From Croceibacterium xixiisoli (lineage in GTDB: Bacteria > Pseudomonadota > Alphaproteobacteria > Sphingomonadales > Sphingomonadaceae): a stretch of 64,000 nucleotides of DNA. The notes beneath the pieces are model-generated. The model was not told the origin of the DNA. It saw only the letters and a list, made by a program, of their open reading frames with translations, and made no database searches. Positions 20,177-28,319 of this stretch are shown here, one piece after another. The position numbers were made by a program, and so were the translations under genes. The DNA lies in contig NZ_WTYJ01000003.1 of the NCBI RefSeq assembly GCF_009827305.1, forward strand, positions 401,184-465,183. The letters are read 5' to 3'. Within the stretch, counting starts at the first letter, position 1; every line of letters starts with the position of its first letter.

Positions 20177-20874
20177 CCGATATCGCCAGGGTTCTGATCG
20201 TCGATGACGAACCGCACATCCGCCGGCTGCTGCGCACGACGCTGGAACGCGCATCCTATGGGGTGGTGGAGGCGGAAAACGCCCGGGCCGCGATGGATCG
20301 GCTGACCGATGCCAGCCCCGATGTGGTGCTGCTGGATCTGGGCCTGCCGGATCGGGACGGGCTGGAACTGATCCCCCTGATCAGGAAGCAATCGACCGCG
20401 ACCCTGCTGGTGGTGTCAGCCCGCGAAGCGACCGATCTGAAGGTGGCGGCGCTGGACCTGGGCGCGGATGATTATGTGACCAAGCCGTTCGACAGCGAAG
20501 AACTGCTCGCCCGCGTGCGCACGGCCCTGCGCCATCGCATTCACCAGCAGGGGGCGCAGTCTTCGGTCGTGGCCGGCGATGTCGAGATCGACCTGGTCAA
20601 TCGCCGCGTGCTGAAGGGCGAAGTCGATGTGCATCTGACGCCCAAGGAATATGGCGTGGTGGCCGAGCTGGCCAAATTCCCCGGCCGGGTGATCACGCAT
20701 CAACAGCTGATGAGCGCCGTCTGGCCGCATGATTATGAACGCCACATCGAATATCTGCGCGTGGTGATCCGCAACATCCGGCAGAAGATCGAAACCGATG
20801 TCAGCCGCCCGGCGATCCTGGTCAATGAATTGGGCGTGGGATACCGGCTGCTTGGGGGCGATCCGGCGGGCTGA
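20173..20874 (+). CDS. kdpE: KDP operon response regulator KdpE
   Basis: A 233-residue OmpR-type regulator. The receiver has the acidic pocket VDDEPH, the acceptor Asp in VVLLDLGLPDRDG and the Lys of YVTKPF. The C-terminal winged helix contains HLTPKEYGVVAELAKFPGRV. The GTG start overlaps the kdpD stop (GTGA). It activates kdpFABC; no clear KdpE box was identified upstream of kdpF. Confidence 0.96.
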   Translation: MTDIARVLIVDDEPHIRRLLRTTLERASYGVVEAENARAAMDRLTDASPDVVLLDLGLPDRDGLELIPLIRKQSTATLLVVSAREATDLKVAALDLGADDYVTKPFDSEELLARVRTALRHRIHQQGAQSSVVAGDVEIDLVNRRVLKGEVDVHLTPKEYGVVAELAKFPGRVITHQQLMSAVWPHDYERHIEYLRVVIRNIRQKIETDVSRPAILVNELGVGYRLLGGDPAG

Positions 20875-20898
20875 CTGTCCATACGCGGATCGAGAGGG

Positions 20899-22041
20899 TC
20901 AGGATGTTGTTCCGCCCAGAAATACCGTTTTGGGAATATGGGTGATGCGGCAGGCCAGATCGGCTTCGCCCGAGGCGACGATGTAGTGATCGCCTGCGTC
21001 CACGATGCCAGTGGTGAACACGACATCATGGAGATACATCTGGTGTTCGATCGGGCGGGTGAGCGCCGGATCGGCTTCGAGCAGCGGGGCATGATCGGTG
21101 CGGATCACGATGGCGGGATCGTGCCGGTCCAGGATCGACCAATAGGTGCGATAGATGCCGACGATGCCATTGGGCTCCACCCCGTGCCACAGGGTCAGCC
21201 AGCCCTCTTCGGTCAGGATGGGCGGCGTGCCCCCGCCCATCCGCGCGGTCGCCACGGTGGCGGCGTGCGGGCGGATGCCCGGCTTGCGATAGGGTTTCCA
21301 GAAATGACCATCGGGTGACAGCGCCAGATTGATCGACGGGCCCGGGCGCCATTCGCTGCCCGGTGGATAGGCGAAATAGAGATCGCCCAACGGGCGCGTC
21401 TGCGCCCAGTAATGACCATCGATCAGCCCTTCGAAAATCAGCATGTCCTTGTTCTGATGATCGAGCACGACGTCTTCGAAAATCCAGTCCAGCCCGTTCG
21501 TGGAGCTGTAGAGCGTGGTGGAGTGGCGTTCCGGGCTGACCGAGCAGGTCGTCATGAGATAGCGGTCACCGATCCGGCTGATCCGCGCGTCTTCGATGCC
21601 ATAGCATTGCAGGCTGCTGTTCGGCGCAATGGCGCGATCATAATGCAAGGCGATGATGGAAAGGCCATCGGGTGCAAGTTCCACCGGCAGCAACCATGAC
21701 AGGGAGGTGAGCGCCATCACTTTCCACCCCGGCCCCGTCAGCATGAATTTGCGCGGATCGGAGGTGTCGACATGTTCGAGCGGCCAGGCATCCAGCACGA
21801 AGCGGCCATCGCCATTCTCCCCATCCCAGCGGATCGCATGGACGTGGCCATCATGGATGGGGCGGCGCAAAGCCTCCGCAATGCGGACCATCATCAGCAG
21901 ATTGCCGTTGGGCAGGCGGGTCAGCCCGGGATTGAAGGCGCCCAGGACATGGGTTTCCGCCGAAAAATGCCCGGCCAGTGGGGATCGGGCCAGATCGATA
22001 TCATCCGGGACGAGCACGAGCTGATCTTCGGTATAGGGCAT
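20899..22041 (-). CDS. Glycoside hydrolase family 130 (glycoside phosphorylase-type)
   Basis: A 380-residue five-bladed propeller enzyme of the GH130 type. FNPGLTRLPNGNLLMMVRI marks the N-terminal blade, YGIEDARISRIGDRYLM carries the conserved Glu-Asp pair of the active site, and GGGTPPILTEEGWLTLWHGV is the later family block. GH130 members phosphorolyse beta-1,2- or beta-1,4-mannosides; which one is not readable. The start at MPYTEDQ is chosen over a start six residues upstream because the upstream residues are not family-like. Confidence 0.85.
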   Translation of the reverse strand: MPYTEDQLVLVPDDIDLARSPLAGHFSAETHVLGAFNPGLTRLPNGNLLMMVRIAEALRRPIHDGHVHAIRWDGENGDGRFVLDAWPLEHVDTSDPRKFMLTGPGWKVMALTSLSWLLPVELAPDGLSIIALHYDRAIAPNSSLQCYGIEDARISRIGDRYLMTTCSVSPERHSTTLYSSTNGLDWIFEDVVLDHQNKDMLIFEGLIDGHYWAQTRPLGDLYFAYPPGSEWRPGPSINLALSPDGHFWKPYRKPGIRPHAATVATARMGGGTPPILTEEGWLTLWHGVEPNGIVGIYRTYWSILDRHDPAIVIRTDHAPLLEADPALTRPIEHQMYLHDVVFTTGIVDAGDHYIVASGEADLACRITHIPKTVFLGGTTS

Positions 22042-22119
22042 GCAGCCTCCGCAATCCAAGCCGTTTCAGTCAAAGGCGTGTGGTCTTCCGGGCATGCAAC
22101 GCGGCAGCGGGACTATGGT

Positions 22120-22914
22120 TCACGGGCACGGATTTGCCGGCGTATCGCTCAGTTCGATCCACACCGGGGCATGATCGCTCGACTTTTCCCACGCCCGGGG
22201 GCGCCGATCGACCTGGCCCGCATGCAGCAGCCGGGCGGCCAGCGGGTTGAGCAGGAGATGATCTATCCGCAGCCCGGCATTGCGTTGGAAGGCGCCGCGC
22301 CAATAGGCCCAGAAGGAGTAGATGGTCTCCTGCGGATGCAGATGGCGGATTGCATCGACCCAACCCTGCGCCAGCAATCGCCGGTATGCCGCCCGCACTT
22401 CGGGCGCGAACAGCGCGTCATCCTGCCAGCGTTCGGGGGCGTAGACGTCCTGATCTTCGGGCATCACGTTGAAGTCACCGGCAATGACCACGGGCGCTTC
22501 AAGCCGGACGAGTTCGGCCAGATGCGCGTGGAGCCGATCGAACCATTGCAGCTTGTAATCGAATTTCGGCCCCGGGCGGGGGTTGCCATTGGGCAGATAG
22601 AGCGCGGCGAACAGCACGCCGTTGATCGCCGCCTCTATATAGCGGCTTTGATCGTCATCCGGATCGCCGGGCAGGCCCCGGCGGGTTTCGTGAATCTGGC
22701 CGATGCGGCTGAGCAGGGCGACCCCGTTCCACCGGCTCTGCCCCTGCCAGATCGCCTCATAGCCGGCCGCGCGCAGAGCATCTTGCGGGAAGGCGGTTTG
22801 CGGAGCCTTGAGTTCCTGCAGCGCGACAACATCGGGCCGGGCGAGCTTGAGCCAGCGCAGCAGCACGGGCAGCCGGCTGTTGATCCCGTTCACATTGTAG
22901 GTCGCGATTTTCAT
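22120..22914 (-). CDS. xthA: Exodeoxyribonuclease III
   Basis: A 264-residue Mg-dependent AP endonuclease/3'-5' exonuclease of the EEP superfamily. Motifs in order: TYNVNGINSRL, LQELKAP (metal-binding Glu), AGDFNVMPEDQDVY (catalytic Asp and Asn), RIDHLLLN, and the C-terminal SDHAPV catalytic His. Full length. It works in base-excision repair. A divergent transporter gene lies upstream. Confidence 0.95.
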   Translation of the reverse strand: MKIATYNVNGINSRLPVLLRWLKLARPDVVALQELKAPQTAFPQDALRAAGYEAIWQGQSRWNGVALLSRIGQIHETRRGLPGDPDDDQSRYIEAAINGVLFAALYLPNGNPRPGPKFDYKLQWFDRLHAHLAELVRLEAPVVIAGDFNVMPEDQDVYAPERWQDDALFAPEVRAAYRRLLAQGWVDAIRHLHPQETIYSFWAYWRGAFQRNAGLRIDHLLLNPLAARLLHAGQVDRRPRAWEKSSDHAPVWIELSDTPANPCP

Positions 22915-23112
22915 GAAGCACCTGGAGCAACCCGCAAGAGCCTAAACGCGGGCGGGCCAAAGCGGATCCATCGCCGGGTATGGCGGCAATGCTGTGGACT
23001 GATGGAACGATCGCGACCGGTGCCGGTTCGTTTCAGACATGACGCCTGCCCGCGCGCTGAGGCCCCCGTCCGGATGTTTCCAGCACGTTCGCCAACTGAA
23101 AGAGGGACAGAC

Positions 23113-23937
23113 ATGGCCGAAACCCCAGCGCTGCCAGAGCCACCCGATCTGACGGAAACCGTGTTCAAGGCCCTGGAAGACAAAGCCAGCCTGCCGACAG
23201 GATCGATGATCGTGCTCGGCATGCTGGCCGGCGCCTTTATCGGACTGGGGGGCATGTTCGCGACCATTGCCCTGTCAGGGGGAGACGAATTGTCGTTCGG
23301 GGCGGGGCAAGTGCTGGCCGGTCTGGTCTTCACATTGGGCCTGGTGCTGGTGCTGATCGCCGGGGCCGAACTGTTCACCGGCAATACGCTGATGGCCGGC
23401 CCCGTGGCCGCAGGGCGAGTGTCGATGGGCAAGGCGCTGAAGGCACTGGCAATCGTCTATTTTGCCAATTTCGCCGGAGCGCTGTTGTTGGCCGGGGTGA
23501 TCTTTGCTGCCGGCGTGCATGAGGGCGGGGACGGGGCCGTGGGCCTGTCTGCACTGGAACTGGGAACATCCAAAACCGGGCGGGATTTCCTGCCCACGCT
23601 GGCCAGCGGCGTGATTGCCAACATGCTCGTGTGCCTGGCCGTTTGGATGGCCTTTGGCGGCCATACGGTGACCGAAAAGATCATGGCGATGATCCTGCCG
23701 ATTGCCGCCTTCGTGGCGGCGGGGCTGGAACACTCGGTCGCCAATATGTATCTTCTGCCCTATGCCTATCTGGTGCAGGGCACGATCAGCAGCGCGGCGG
23801 GGACGATGTCCTTCGCCGACATGGCCGGAAATCTGATCCCGGCGACAATCGGCAACATGATCGGCGGATCCATTATCGCGCTGGCCTACGGGTGGGTCTA
23901 TCCGGTGCGGCAGCGCAAGGGCGATCAGCCAGGTTGA
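23113..23937 (+). CDS. Formate/nitrite transporter family protein
   Basis: A 274-residue inner-membrane channel with six helices, of the FNT (FocA/NirC) family. Visible family features include the helix-2 stretch AGAELFTGNTLM, LVCLAVWMAFGG in helix 4 and a histidine in EHSVANMYLLP in the broken helix 5, which is the gating region of FocA. Start ATG 23113 follows an AGAGGGACAG leader; the longer open frame upstream is antisense to xthA. Substrate (formate, nitrite or hydrosulfide) unknown. Confidence 0.9.
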   Translation: MAETPALPEPPDLTETVFKALEDKASLPTGSMIVLGMLAGAFIGLGGMFATIALSGGDELSFGAGQVLAGLVFTLGLVLVLIAGAELFTGNTLMAGPVAAGRVSMGKALKALAIVYFANFAGALLLAGVIFAAGVHEGGDGAVGLSALELGTSKTGRDFLPTLASGVIANMLVCLAVWMAFGGHTVTEKIMAMILPIAAFVAAGLEHSVANMYLLPYAYLVQGTISSAAGTMSFADMAGNLIPATIGNMIGGSIIALAYGWVYPVRQRKGDQPG

Positions 23938-23966
23938 GGTCGCTGGCTGTGCACATTGATATATGA

Positions 23967-24003
23967 GTTAACAATTTTTGTTAACTATGTTCATAAGTGA
24001 ACA
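23967..24003. promoter_or_regulatory. Two adjacent inverted repeats at a gene start
   Basis: GTTAACAA (23967-23974) and TTGTTAAC (23978-23985) form a perfect 8-bp dyad, and TGTTCA (23988-23993) and TGAACA (23998-24003) form a perfect 6-bp dyad. Both lie within 40 bases of the two possible start codons of the next gene, which suggests tight transcriptional control. Confidence 0.55.
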
Positions 24004-24355
24004 GATGTGGCGCATCCGTCCGATAGGTTCGGGCCGGCTTGACGATTTCAAGCGACATGCGCTTGCCGGGGAGGGCAAGGTGAAACGGACAGGGGGGGCG
24101 ATCGCGGCGGCCATTGCGCGCCACCTGCGCATGTCCGATTTGAAAGGAGCAGGATATCCGCAGGTGTTCGTCGTTCCTCTCGACGGGCATTTGCAGATTT
24201 CGCTCTATCTTCACGGGCGTGCAGCCCATCTTCATCTGGATTCAGATGAAGCCAATGACGTCGTCCGGCAGCTTCTGGACGGGGGGAGTGCGCTGGAATT
24301 GTTCCGTCGGGCCAAGGTCGCGATCAAGCCCTTGCAGGGTGCAGCGTCTGGTTGA
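23987..24355 (+). CDS. Hypothetical protein with a dyad-rich leader
   Basis: A protein of 122 residues (ATG 23987) or 116 (ATG 24005, starting MWRIRPIG). It is basic at the N-terminus and ends in a helical region (DSDEANDVVRQLLDGGSALELF). No transmembrane segment and no known domain recognised. Both starts lack a clear ribosome site; the start region overlaps two inverted repeats. Function unknown. Confidence 0.55.
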   Translation: MFISEQMWRIRPIGSGRLDDFKRHALAGEGKVKRTGGAIAAAIARHLRMSDLKGAGYPQVFVVPLDGHLQISLYLHGRAAHLHLDSDEANDVVRQLLDGGSALELFRRAKVAIKPLQGAASG

Positions 24356-24486
24356 TCGCGATGCGACAGTTTGATGAGAGTCATCACATGCTGCCGATGC
24401 ACCCACCGAAACCTTTTCGGATGCTGCGGGTTCAGGAGCGCGCGTCACAGATGATCTGATGATCCACGCAACAAACGGAGCGCGGC

Positions 24487-24735
24487 ATGTTCACCCAATT
24501 GAATCCACCGATCCCGGTCTACATTGTCGGCAAAGGATCCGGATCTGCCATTGGCGTTATCGACTATAGCCAGGAACACAATCTGGTGTGGGTGACAGCG
24601 CTGGATGACGGGGGAGAAATCTGGTGCGCGCCCAACCCCACAGTGCGGCTGACCAAGAACTGGACCATGGGACGCAGCATCAAGCCATGTTCTTCCGCGA
24701 CGCCGGATTTCGTGGATATGCCCGTCACGGGGTGA
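24487..24735 (+). CDS. Small conserved protein, paralogue of the gene at 59889
   Basis: An 82-residue soluble protein. It shares about 59 of its first 67 residues with the protein encoded at 59889-60143 (for example VIDYSQEHNLVWVTAL and GEIWCAPNPTVR). Ribosome site GGAG lies ahead of ATG. No domain recognised; its content (Trp, Pro, beta-rich) suggests a small beta barrel. One copy lies left of the recognised prophage genes and one inside its accessory block. Confidence 0.75.
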   Translation: MFTQLNPPIPVYIVGKGSGSAIGVIDYSQEHNLVWVTALDDGGEIWCAPNPTVRLTKNWTMGRSIKPCSSATPDFVDMPVTG

Positions 24736-24885
24736 GCCGCCGAATTGGACACGAGTGGGTAGTTTCAGACGCGGACCATTATCATTCTGACATATCCGAT
24801 CTGTTCTGAATTGGTTGCGCGACAAACGGTTACGTATTTGGCATAATCAAATCGATGGCTTGGCTATCGCTGCTGGGGGAATGAC

Positions 24886-25047
24886 ATGAAGTGCTGGTGG
24901 ATTGCCGTCTGCAATGGATTGCTGTCGTTTGCGATTATCTCCTACTTCGGGATCGGTGGGCTGATTTTTTCCGTGCCCCTGGTCCTGTCGATCGCATTTG
25001 GGTGCTGGATGACGGAGCGATGGAGCGACCGGCGAACCCTGGGGTAA
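24886..25047 (+). CDS. Small membrane protein, 53 residues
   Basis: ATG preceded by GGGGGA at good distance. The protein starts MKCWWIAVCNGLLSF and has two hydrophobic segments (about residues 4-20 and 22-41), then a basic tail MTERWSDRRTLG. Probably an inner-membrane peptide. Family and function unknown. Confidence 0.55.
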   Translation: MKCWWIAVCNGLLSFAIISYFGIGGLIFSVPLVLSIAFGCWMTERWSDRRTLG

Positions 25048-25500
25048 GTGCCGAAAGGTCAGCGTTCCAATGCATTGATCGCCTTGACGATGACGGTGAA
25101 GGCCGCCTTCGGGTGTGCTGGCCGCGCGAGGTGTGAACGCTGGTTGCGTCGCGCGCCTGTTGTTTGGAGCTCAAAGGCGGCGCGGAAGTCAGGGCGGGGC
25201 AGGTCTGCCACATGCCGACGACCGGCATTAGTCCCAATGCCAGCGATCATGCGATTTCTGGAACGATGCAGGGAAAAACGCTGCCGCAAGGGTGGCGGAG
25301 ACGGAGACAGCCTGCATTTAGGCGGTTTGGCTCTGTTTTACCTGAGTAAATTTCGCCCTGAAATGCGTCGGTGCCCCCGGGGATGCCCCCATTTGCCGCG
25401 AGCGGGGGACGTTGAAAAATTTGCGCTGATGCCTGCTGCACGGCGAGTACCCTAGATTTGGAGAGATAGATAGATTCGCTTGGCAGCGAGGCCCGGCGCT
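25048..25500. other. Stretch without a supported gene, left edge of the prophage
   Basis: Open frames exist on both strands, but none has a good ribosome site or family character. The prophage early operon ends just to the right (AlpA gene), so the left attachment site is expected in or near this stretch. I could not find a clean direct repeat because the right end lies outside the window. A half-copy of the phage late dyad (TCCCAATGC) is at 25232-25240. Confidence 0.5.
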
Positions 25501-25707
25501 TCAGACTTGCGGAATCGGGTAGCGCTCGCTTTTCCAGGCTTCGATCGTCTCGGAACGCCAGGTGACCCTGCGCGGACTTATCCGAGTTCCAGCGGGAAAC
25601 TCTCCGCGAGCGATCATGCGGTAGATCGTGGCGCGGGATAGGGACGTTTCCTTGACGATATCGCGAAGGGTGAGGAAGCGGCCGGTGCGGGCGGGGTATT
25701 CGGGCAT
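25501..25707 (-). CDS. AlpA-family phage regulator / excisionase-like
   Basis: A 68-residue winged helix-turn-helix protein: FLTLRDIVKETSLSRATIYRMIARGEFP, then ISPRRVTWRSETIEAW, the standard AlpA form. The start at MPEYPAR is where the family begins. It is the last gene of the leftward early operon. AlpA proteins activate integrase genes or act as excisionases; here it would be the Cox/Xis equivalent. Confidence 0.88.
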   Translation of the reverse strand: MPEYPARTGRFLTLRDIVKETSLSRATIYRMIARGEFPAGTRISPRRVTWRSETIEAWKSERYPIPQV

Positions 25708-25780
25708 GTGATCCTCCAGAAATGGGGCGAGCGCGGCGGGGGAAGGGGGCGGCGCCGACGGGTGAAAGCAGGCGATGCGA

Positions 25781-25930
25781 TCACTGATCGCGCGCCCGTT
25801 TTGTTCGCTCTTCGCGAAACCGAAGGGCGAGCGCGTCACGCTGCTGCAGGTGGCGATAAGCCTGCATCCGGCCGATGTTGAGATCGGCCATAACGCGGGC
25901 GATGCGCGGGTCTGGGTAACGGCGGATCAT
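25781..25930 (-). CDS. Small phage protein, 49 residues
   Basis: A short, basic, helical protein (MIRRYPDPRIARVMADLN to the end ERTKRARDQ) preceded by a GAGAG ribosome-site-like stretch. It lies 10 bases after the upstream small gene in the same operon. Function unknown. Confidence 0.55.
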   Translation of the reverse strand: MIRRYPDPRIARVMADLNIGRMQAYRHLQQRDALALRFREERTKRARDQ

Positions 25931-25940
25931 GGTTGCGCTC

Positions 25941-26120
25941 TCAGACAATTTTGAAATGGGTGATGTCGAACGGGTGGCCGTTCAGCGACCAATTGCAGCC
26001 GGCTCGACCGTCTGCGGCCCAGCTTTCAGCAGGACGCATCCCGTTGCGGAGCGTGACGTTCACGCGCTTGCCGGCAGCCGCTTCCGGGCGGCGGCCGGTG
26101 TTGGGCTGCGGCAAGGTCAT
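25941..26120 (-). CDS. Small phage protein, 59 residues
   Basis: Starts MTLPQPNTGRRPEAAAG and includes VNVTLRNGMRPAESWAAD and CNWSLNGHPFDITHFKIV. The regular strand pattern suggests a small beta protein. It lies between two small genes of the same early operon with two-base and ten-base gaps. No function known. Confidence 0.6.
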   Translation of the reverse strand: MTLPQPNTGRRPEAAAGKRVNVTLRNGMRPAESWAADGRAGCNWSLNGHPFDITHFKIV

Positions 26121-26121
26121 G

Positions 26122-26304
26122 TCAGCGATTTCCCGACGCCGAGGCGAAGGCCCAGGCGACGATGAAGGGGATGGCGCAGATCGCGGCGATCAGGAGCAGG
26201 GCGCGGGTGATGGTGCGGGCGGCGGCCCTGGTTCGGGTGCGGGTTGGACCGTTGCAGTTGGGGCAGGTGCAACCGATCGGGTGGATGGTGGTGTCGCGGC
26301 GCAT
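26122..26304 (-). CDS. Small membrane protein with a Cys pair
   Basis: A 60-residue protein. The N-terminal IGCTCPNCNG has three closely spaced cysteines that could bind a metal; residues about 34-55 form one membrane helix (ALLLIAAICAIPFIVAWAFA). It starts two bases after the GapR-like gene stop. Function unknown. Confidence 0.6.
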   Translation of the reverse strand: MRRDTTIHPIGCTCPNCNGPTRTRTRAAARTITRALLLIAAICAIPFIVAWAFASASGNR

Positions 26305-26306
26305 GG

Positions 26307-26855
26307 TCAGGAGAGCCCCAGGGCGGCTTTGTAGGCGTCGAGGAGCGCTTCCATTTCGGCGCGATCGTCGGGGCGCATTTTGCGCAGGCGCAGGATCATC
26401 CGGGCGATCTTCGTGTCGTAGCCGGTGCCCTTCATCTCAGCGAAGACTTCGCGGATGTCGTCGTTGATGCCCTTCTTTTCTTCCTCGAGCCGCTCGACGC
26501 GTTCGATCAGCAGGCGGAGGCGATCGTCGGCTGTGCGGAATTTCTCCGGCAGTTCGACGGGGATCTGCATTTGCTGTTCGGGTGCGGGCCTGGGCGGCGG
26601 CGCGCCCTCCCCCAACATGACGCGGCGGCCGAGGTGATCGGGAGTTGAGATCATGCCGTCCTGCTGCATTTGTTCGATCCATGCGGCGGCGGTGTTGTAA
26701 CCGACGCCCATCTGGCGCTGGAGCCAGGAGGTGGAGGGTTTGCCGCTGTCCTGCACGGCAGCGACGGCGCGCATGTAGAGAGCCGAGGCATCGGTAGCGG
26801 CGCTATCCCCTGCACTTGGCTGGGTGGCAGGCGGCATGGCGGGTGCGGCGATCAT
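26307..26855 (-). CDS. Fusion of FtsK-gamma-type winged helix and GapR (DUF2312) domain
   Basis: A 182-residue protein with two recognisable domains. Residues about 25-80 read like the FtsK gamma winged helix (ALYMRAVAAVQDSGKPSTSW, GYNTAAAWIEQMQQDGMI). Residues about 108-182 are a GapR/DUF2312 coiled coil (DDRLRLLIERVERLEEEKKG, IREVFAEMKGTGYD, ILRLRKM). GapR proteins clamp overtwisted DNA and follow replication and transcription in Caulobacter. The start overlaps the upstream stop (ATGA), so translation is coupled. The domain pair is unusual; a role in phage DNA organisation or replication is inferred. Confidence 0.82.
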   Translation of the reverse strand: MIAAPAMPPATQPSAGDSAATDASALYMRAVAAVQDSGKPSTSWLQRQMGVGYNTAAAWIEQMQQDGMISTPDHLGRRVMLGEGAPPPRPAPEQQMQIPVELPEKFRTADDRLRLLIERVERLEEEKKGINDDIREVFAEMKGTGYDTKIARMILRLRKMRPDDRAEMEALLDAYKAALGLS

Positions 26856-27064
26856 TGGGTCACCGCCAGTGCGGCCGACAGGCGCTCATTGGGGCAGAAC
26901 AGGAAGCTCGCATCGTCGTTGAAGGCGACCACCCAACCTGCCGGCGCGTGGGGACTGGGGCTGTTTTCGGTGGTGCCGCAGCAGTGGCAGGTGAAGGAAT
27001 AGGCGCGCTTTGCCGGCGGAATAACCGGGTTGCGGGTGGCGATGGTCTGACTGGCGATACGCAT
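26852..27064 (-). CDS. Small phage protein with a zinc-ribbon-like Cys pattern
   Basis: A 70-residue protein with FTCHCCGTTE near residue 25 and a third cysteine in FLFCPNE near residue 55, compatible with a metal-bound fold. A ribosome-site-like GGAG lies 9 bases ahead of the ATG. It is coupled to the GapR-like gene by a 4-base overlap. Function unknown. Confidence 0.65.
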   Translation of the reverse strand: MRIASQTIATRNPVIPPAKRAYSFTCHCCGTTENSPSPHAPAGWVVAFNDDASFLFCPNERLSAALAVTQ

Positions 27065-27164
27065 GGGAAATGCTCCGTTTCAGTAGGCAAAGGGGGAGCG
27101 CGCCCGGCGACGGGGGTCGCGCCGGGTGGCAGAAATTCAGAAGGGGACGGGCTGGTGGGTTAGA

Positions 27165-27473
27165 TCAGCGGTCGGTCATGGTACCGGCGACCGGTTCCCC
27201 CGGAGGGCCATCGTCATTGGCCGCGCGATCGTTGGCGGCGGTGCGCCAGGTCGTGAGCGGAAGGACTACCTTGGGGCGCGGAAACCTGCTGGGCTTCACG
27301 CTGCGGGTGGCGACCATTTCGACCACGAACTGATGGCCGCAGGCGTCCGGGTTGCGACAGTGGTAATAGGCCTCTCGATAGGTCAGGCTATGCTTGCCCG
27401 ACGTGCGTGCAAAGGCTTTGCCGCCGCAGGCCGGACACTGAACATGTGGAAGTTTCCCCGTTTCACCCGTCAT
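27165..27473 (-). CDS. ogr: Ogr/Delta-like zinc-finger late activator
   Basis: A 102-residue protein with CPACGGKAFARTSGKHSL, YREAYYHCRNPDACGHQF and VEMVATRSV: the C-x2-C ... C-x4-C zinc finger of P2 Ogr and P4 Delta. These proteins bind upstream dyads and recruit the host polymerase alpha subunit to late promoters. The start at MTGETGK is the family start. In P2, ogr lies after gene D; here it is also left of D but within the early operon. It is the best candidate to bind the repeated late dyads. Confidence 0.85.
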   Translation of the reverse strand: MTGETGKLPHVQCPACGGKAFARTSGKHSLTYREAYYHCRNPDACGHQFVVEMVATRSVKPSRFPRPKVVLPLTTWRTAANDRAANDDGPPGEPVAGTMTDR

Positions 27474-27957
27474 TTGTATTACCCCGTTCTTGCGCGGCCC
27501 CATTGCCGGGCAGGAATGATTTGAGGCGGGCGAGCATGATTGTGAGTGCCGTGATGGCCTCCTCTGCTTCAGCAACCGCGCGATAGATGGTTTTGGGACA
27601 GGCGCCTGGCTCGATCACGCGCACGCTGGTCCCGATCGCATCGGCCATTTCGCGAGCGACCGCGTTGATATCGTCGGCCAATGCAGTGCGGCAGGCGAAG
27701 CTTTCTGTCAGCGACACGTTCAGCTGCCGCTCGTAGGATTCAAGGATCGGAGCAAAGCCGCCGCCCGCAGCAATAAAGGCGGTATCGAGAGCGATAGCCT
27801 GATCGAGCGTCGGCAGGGTCGGCTTGTCGGTATCTTCCCAATATTCGAGCGTGCGCTTGGATCGGCCGACGATTTGCCGGGCCTGATCCGGGCCGAGCAC
27901 CCCGACCACGGTCTTGATCGCCAGGCCAAATGTCATGGGTGCGCGCGGTTTGGTCAT
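27463..27957 (-). CDS. Phage regulatory protein with N-terminal helix-turn-helix-like region
   Basis: A 164-residue protein. The N-terminal part (FGLAIKTVVGVLGPDQARQI, GRSKRTLEYWED) looks like a helix-turn-helix; a helical C-terminal region ends the protein. It overlaps ogr by 11 bases and the upstream Cro-like gene by 4. It may be a CII- or B-like early protein; family not certain. Confidence 0.6.
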   Translation of the reverse strand: MTKPRAPMTFGLAIKTVVGVLGPDQARQIVGRSKRTLEYWEDTDKPTLPTLDQAIALDTAFIAAGGGFAPILESYERQLNVSLTESFACRTALADDINAVAREMADAIGTSVRVIEPGACPKTIYRAVAEAEEAITALTIMLARLKSFLPGNGAAQERGNTNDG

Positions 27958-28244
27958 GAGCGCGCCGCCTTGCGTTTCGCTTCTCCATTCCGATCGCAAG
28001 CGACGTCCCCGCGCTGACTTTCTATGGTAGAAGACTCACCGGAGCGGCCAAGGGGGAAGACCACGTGCTGAGTTGTAATCTCGAAACCTGCAGATATGCA
28101 TTTTTCGAGTACCTCCCGTTGCTTATGAGACGGAATCCTTCCCGCGTTCTTCCATCCCATCACTTTACTCGGACTTTCGCCCAGCATCCTTGCCATCGGC
28201 CGAATACCGCCAAGCATGTCGAAAATTGAGATGTCCGGTTCCAT
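27954..28244 (-). CDS. Cro-like / YdaS-type regulator, first gene of the early operon
   Basis: A 96-residue protein with the helix-turn-helix IFDMLGGIRPMARMLGESPS, VMGWKNAGRIPSHKQREVLE. This form is typical of phage Cro/YdaS-like proteins that oppose the lysogeny repressor. It is divergent from the repressor gene across 85 bases with several inverted repeats, as in P2 and lambda-type switches. The ATG at 28244 is chosen because the frame upstream overlaps the operators. Confidence 0.75.
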   Translation of the reverse strand: MEPDISIFDMLGGIRPMARMLGESPSKVMGWKNAGRIPSHKQREVLEKCISAGFEITTQHVVFPLGRSGESSTIESQRGDVACDRNGEAKRKAARS

Positions 28245-28253
28245 GTCGACCGC

Positions 28254-28274
28254 GTGTATAGATATTTTATACAC
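28254..28274. promoter_or_regulatory. Operator candidate of the lysogeny switch, site 1
   Basis: GTGTATA (28254-28260), seven bases, then TATACAC (28268-28274): a perfect 7-bp dyad lying 10 bases before the Cro-like start codon. Its place between two divergent regulators argues for a repressor or Cro site. Confidence 0.6.
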
Positions 28275-28302
28275 TAAGCAATACGTTTGCCGTACAGACG
28301 GC

Positions 28303-28319
28303 GTGCAAAATTTTTGCAC
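28303..28319. promoter_or_regulatory. Operator candidate of the lysogeny switch, site 2
   Basis: GTGCAAA (28303-28309), three bases, then TTTGCAC (28313-28319): a perfect 7-bp dyad ending 10 bases before the repressor start. Its sequence differs from site 1, so the two sites may bind different proteins. A weaker dyad GCCGT-ACAG-ACGGC lies between them. Confidence 0.6.

Noticed and set aside
20938..22024. Forward frames over the GH130 gene
   Set aside because: Shadows of the minus-strand gene.
25232..25240. TCCCAATGC, half of the late dyad, near the left prophage edge
   Set aside because: The second arm is absent at the required spacing; a smaller dyad GGCATT/AATGCC is present but does not match the late sites.
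25048..25455. Forward and reverse small frames left of AlpA
   Set aside because: No ribosome sites or family features; kept as an uncalled stretch.
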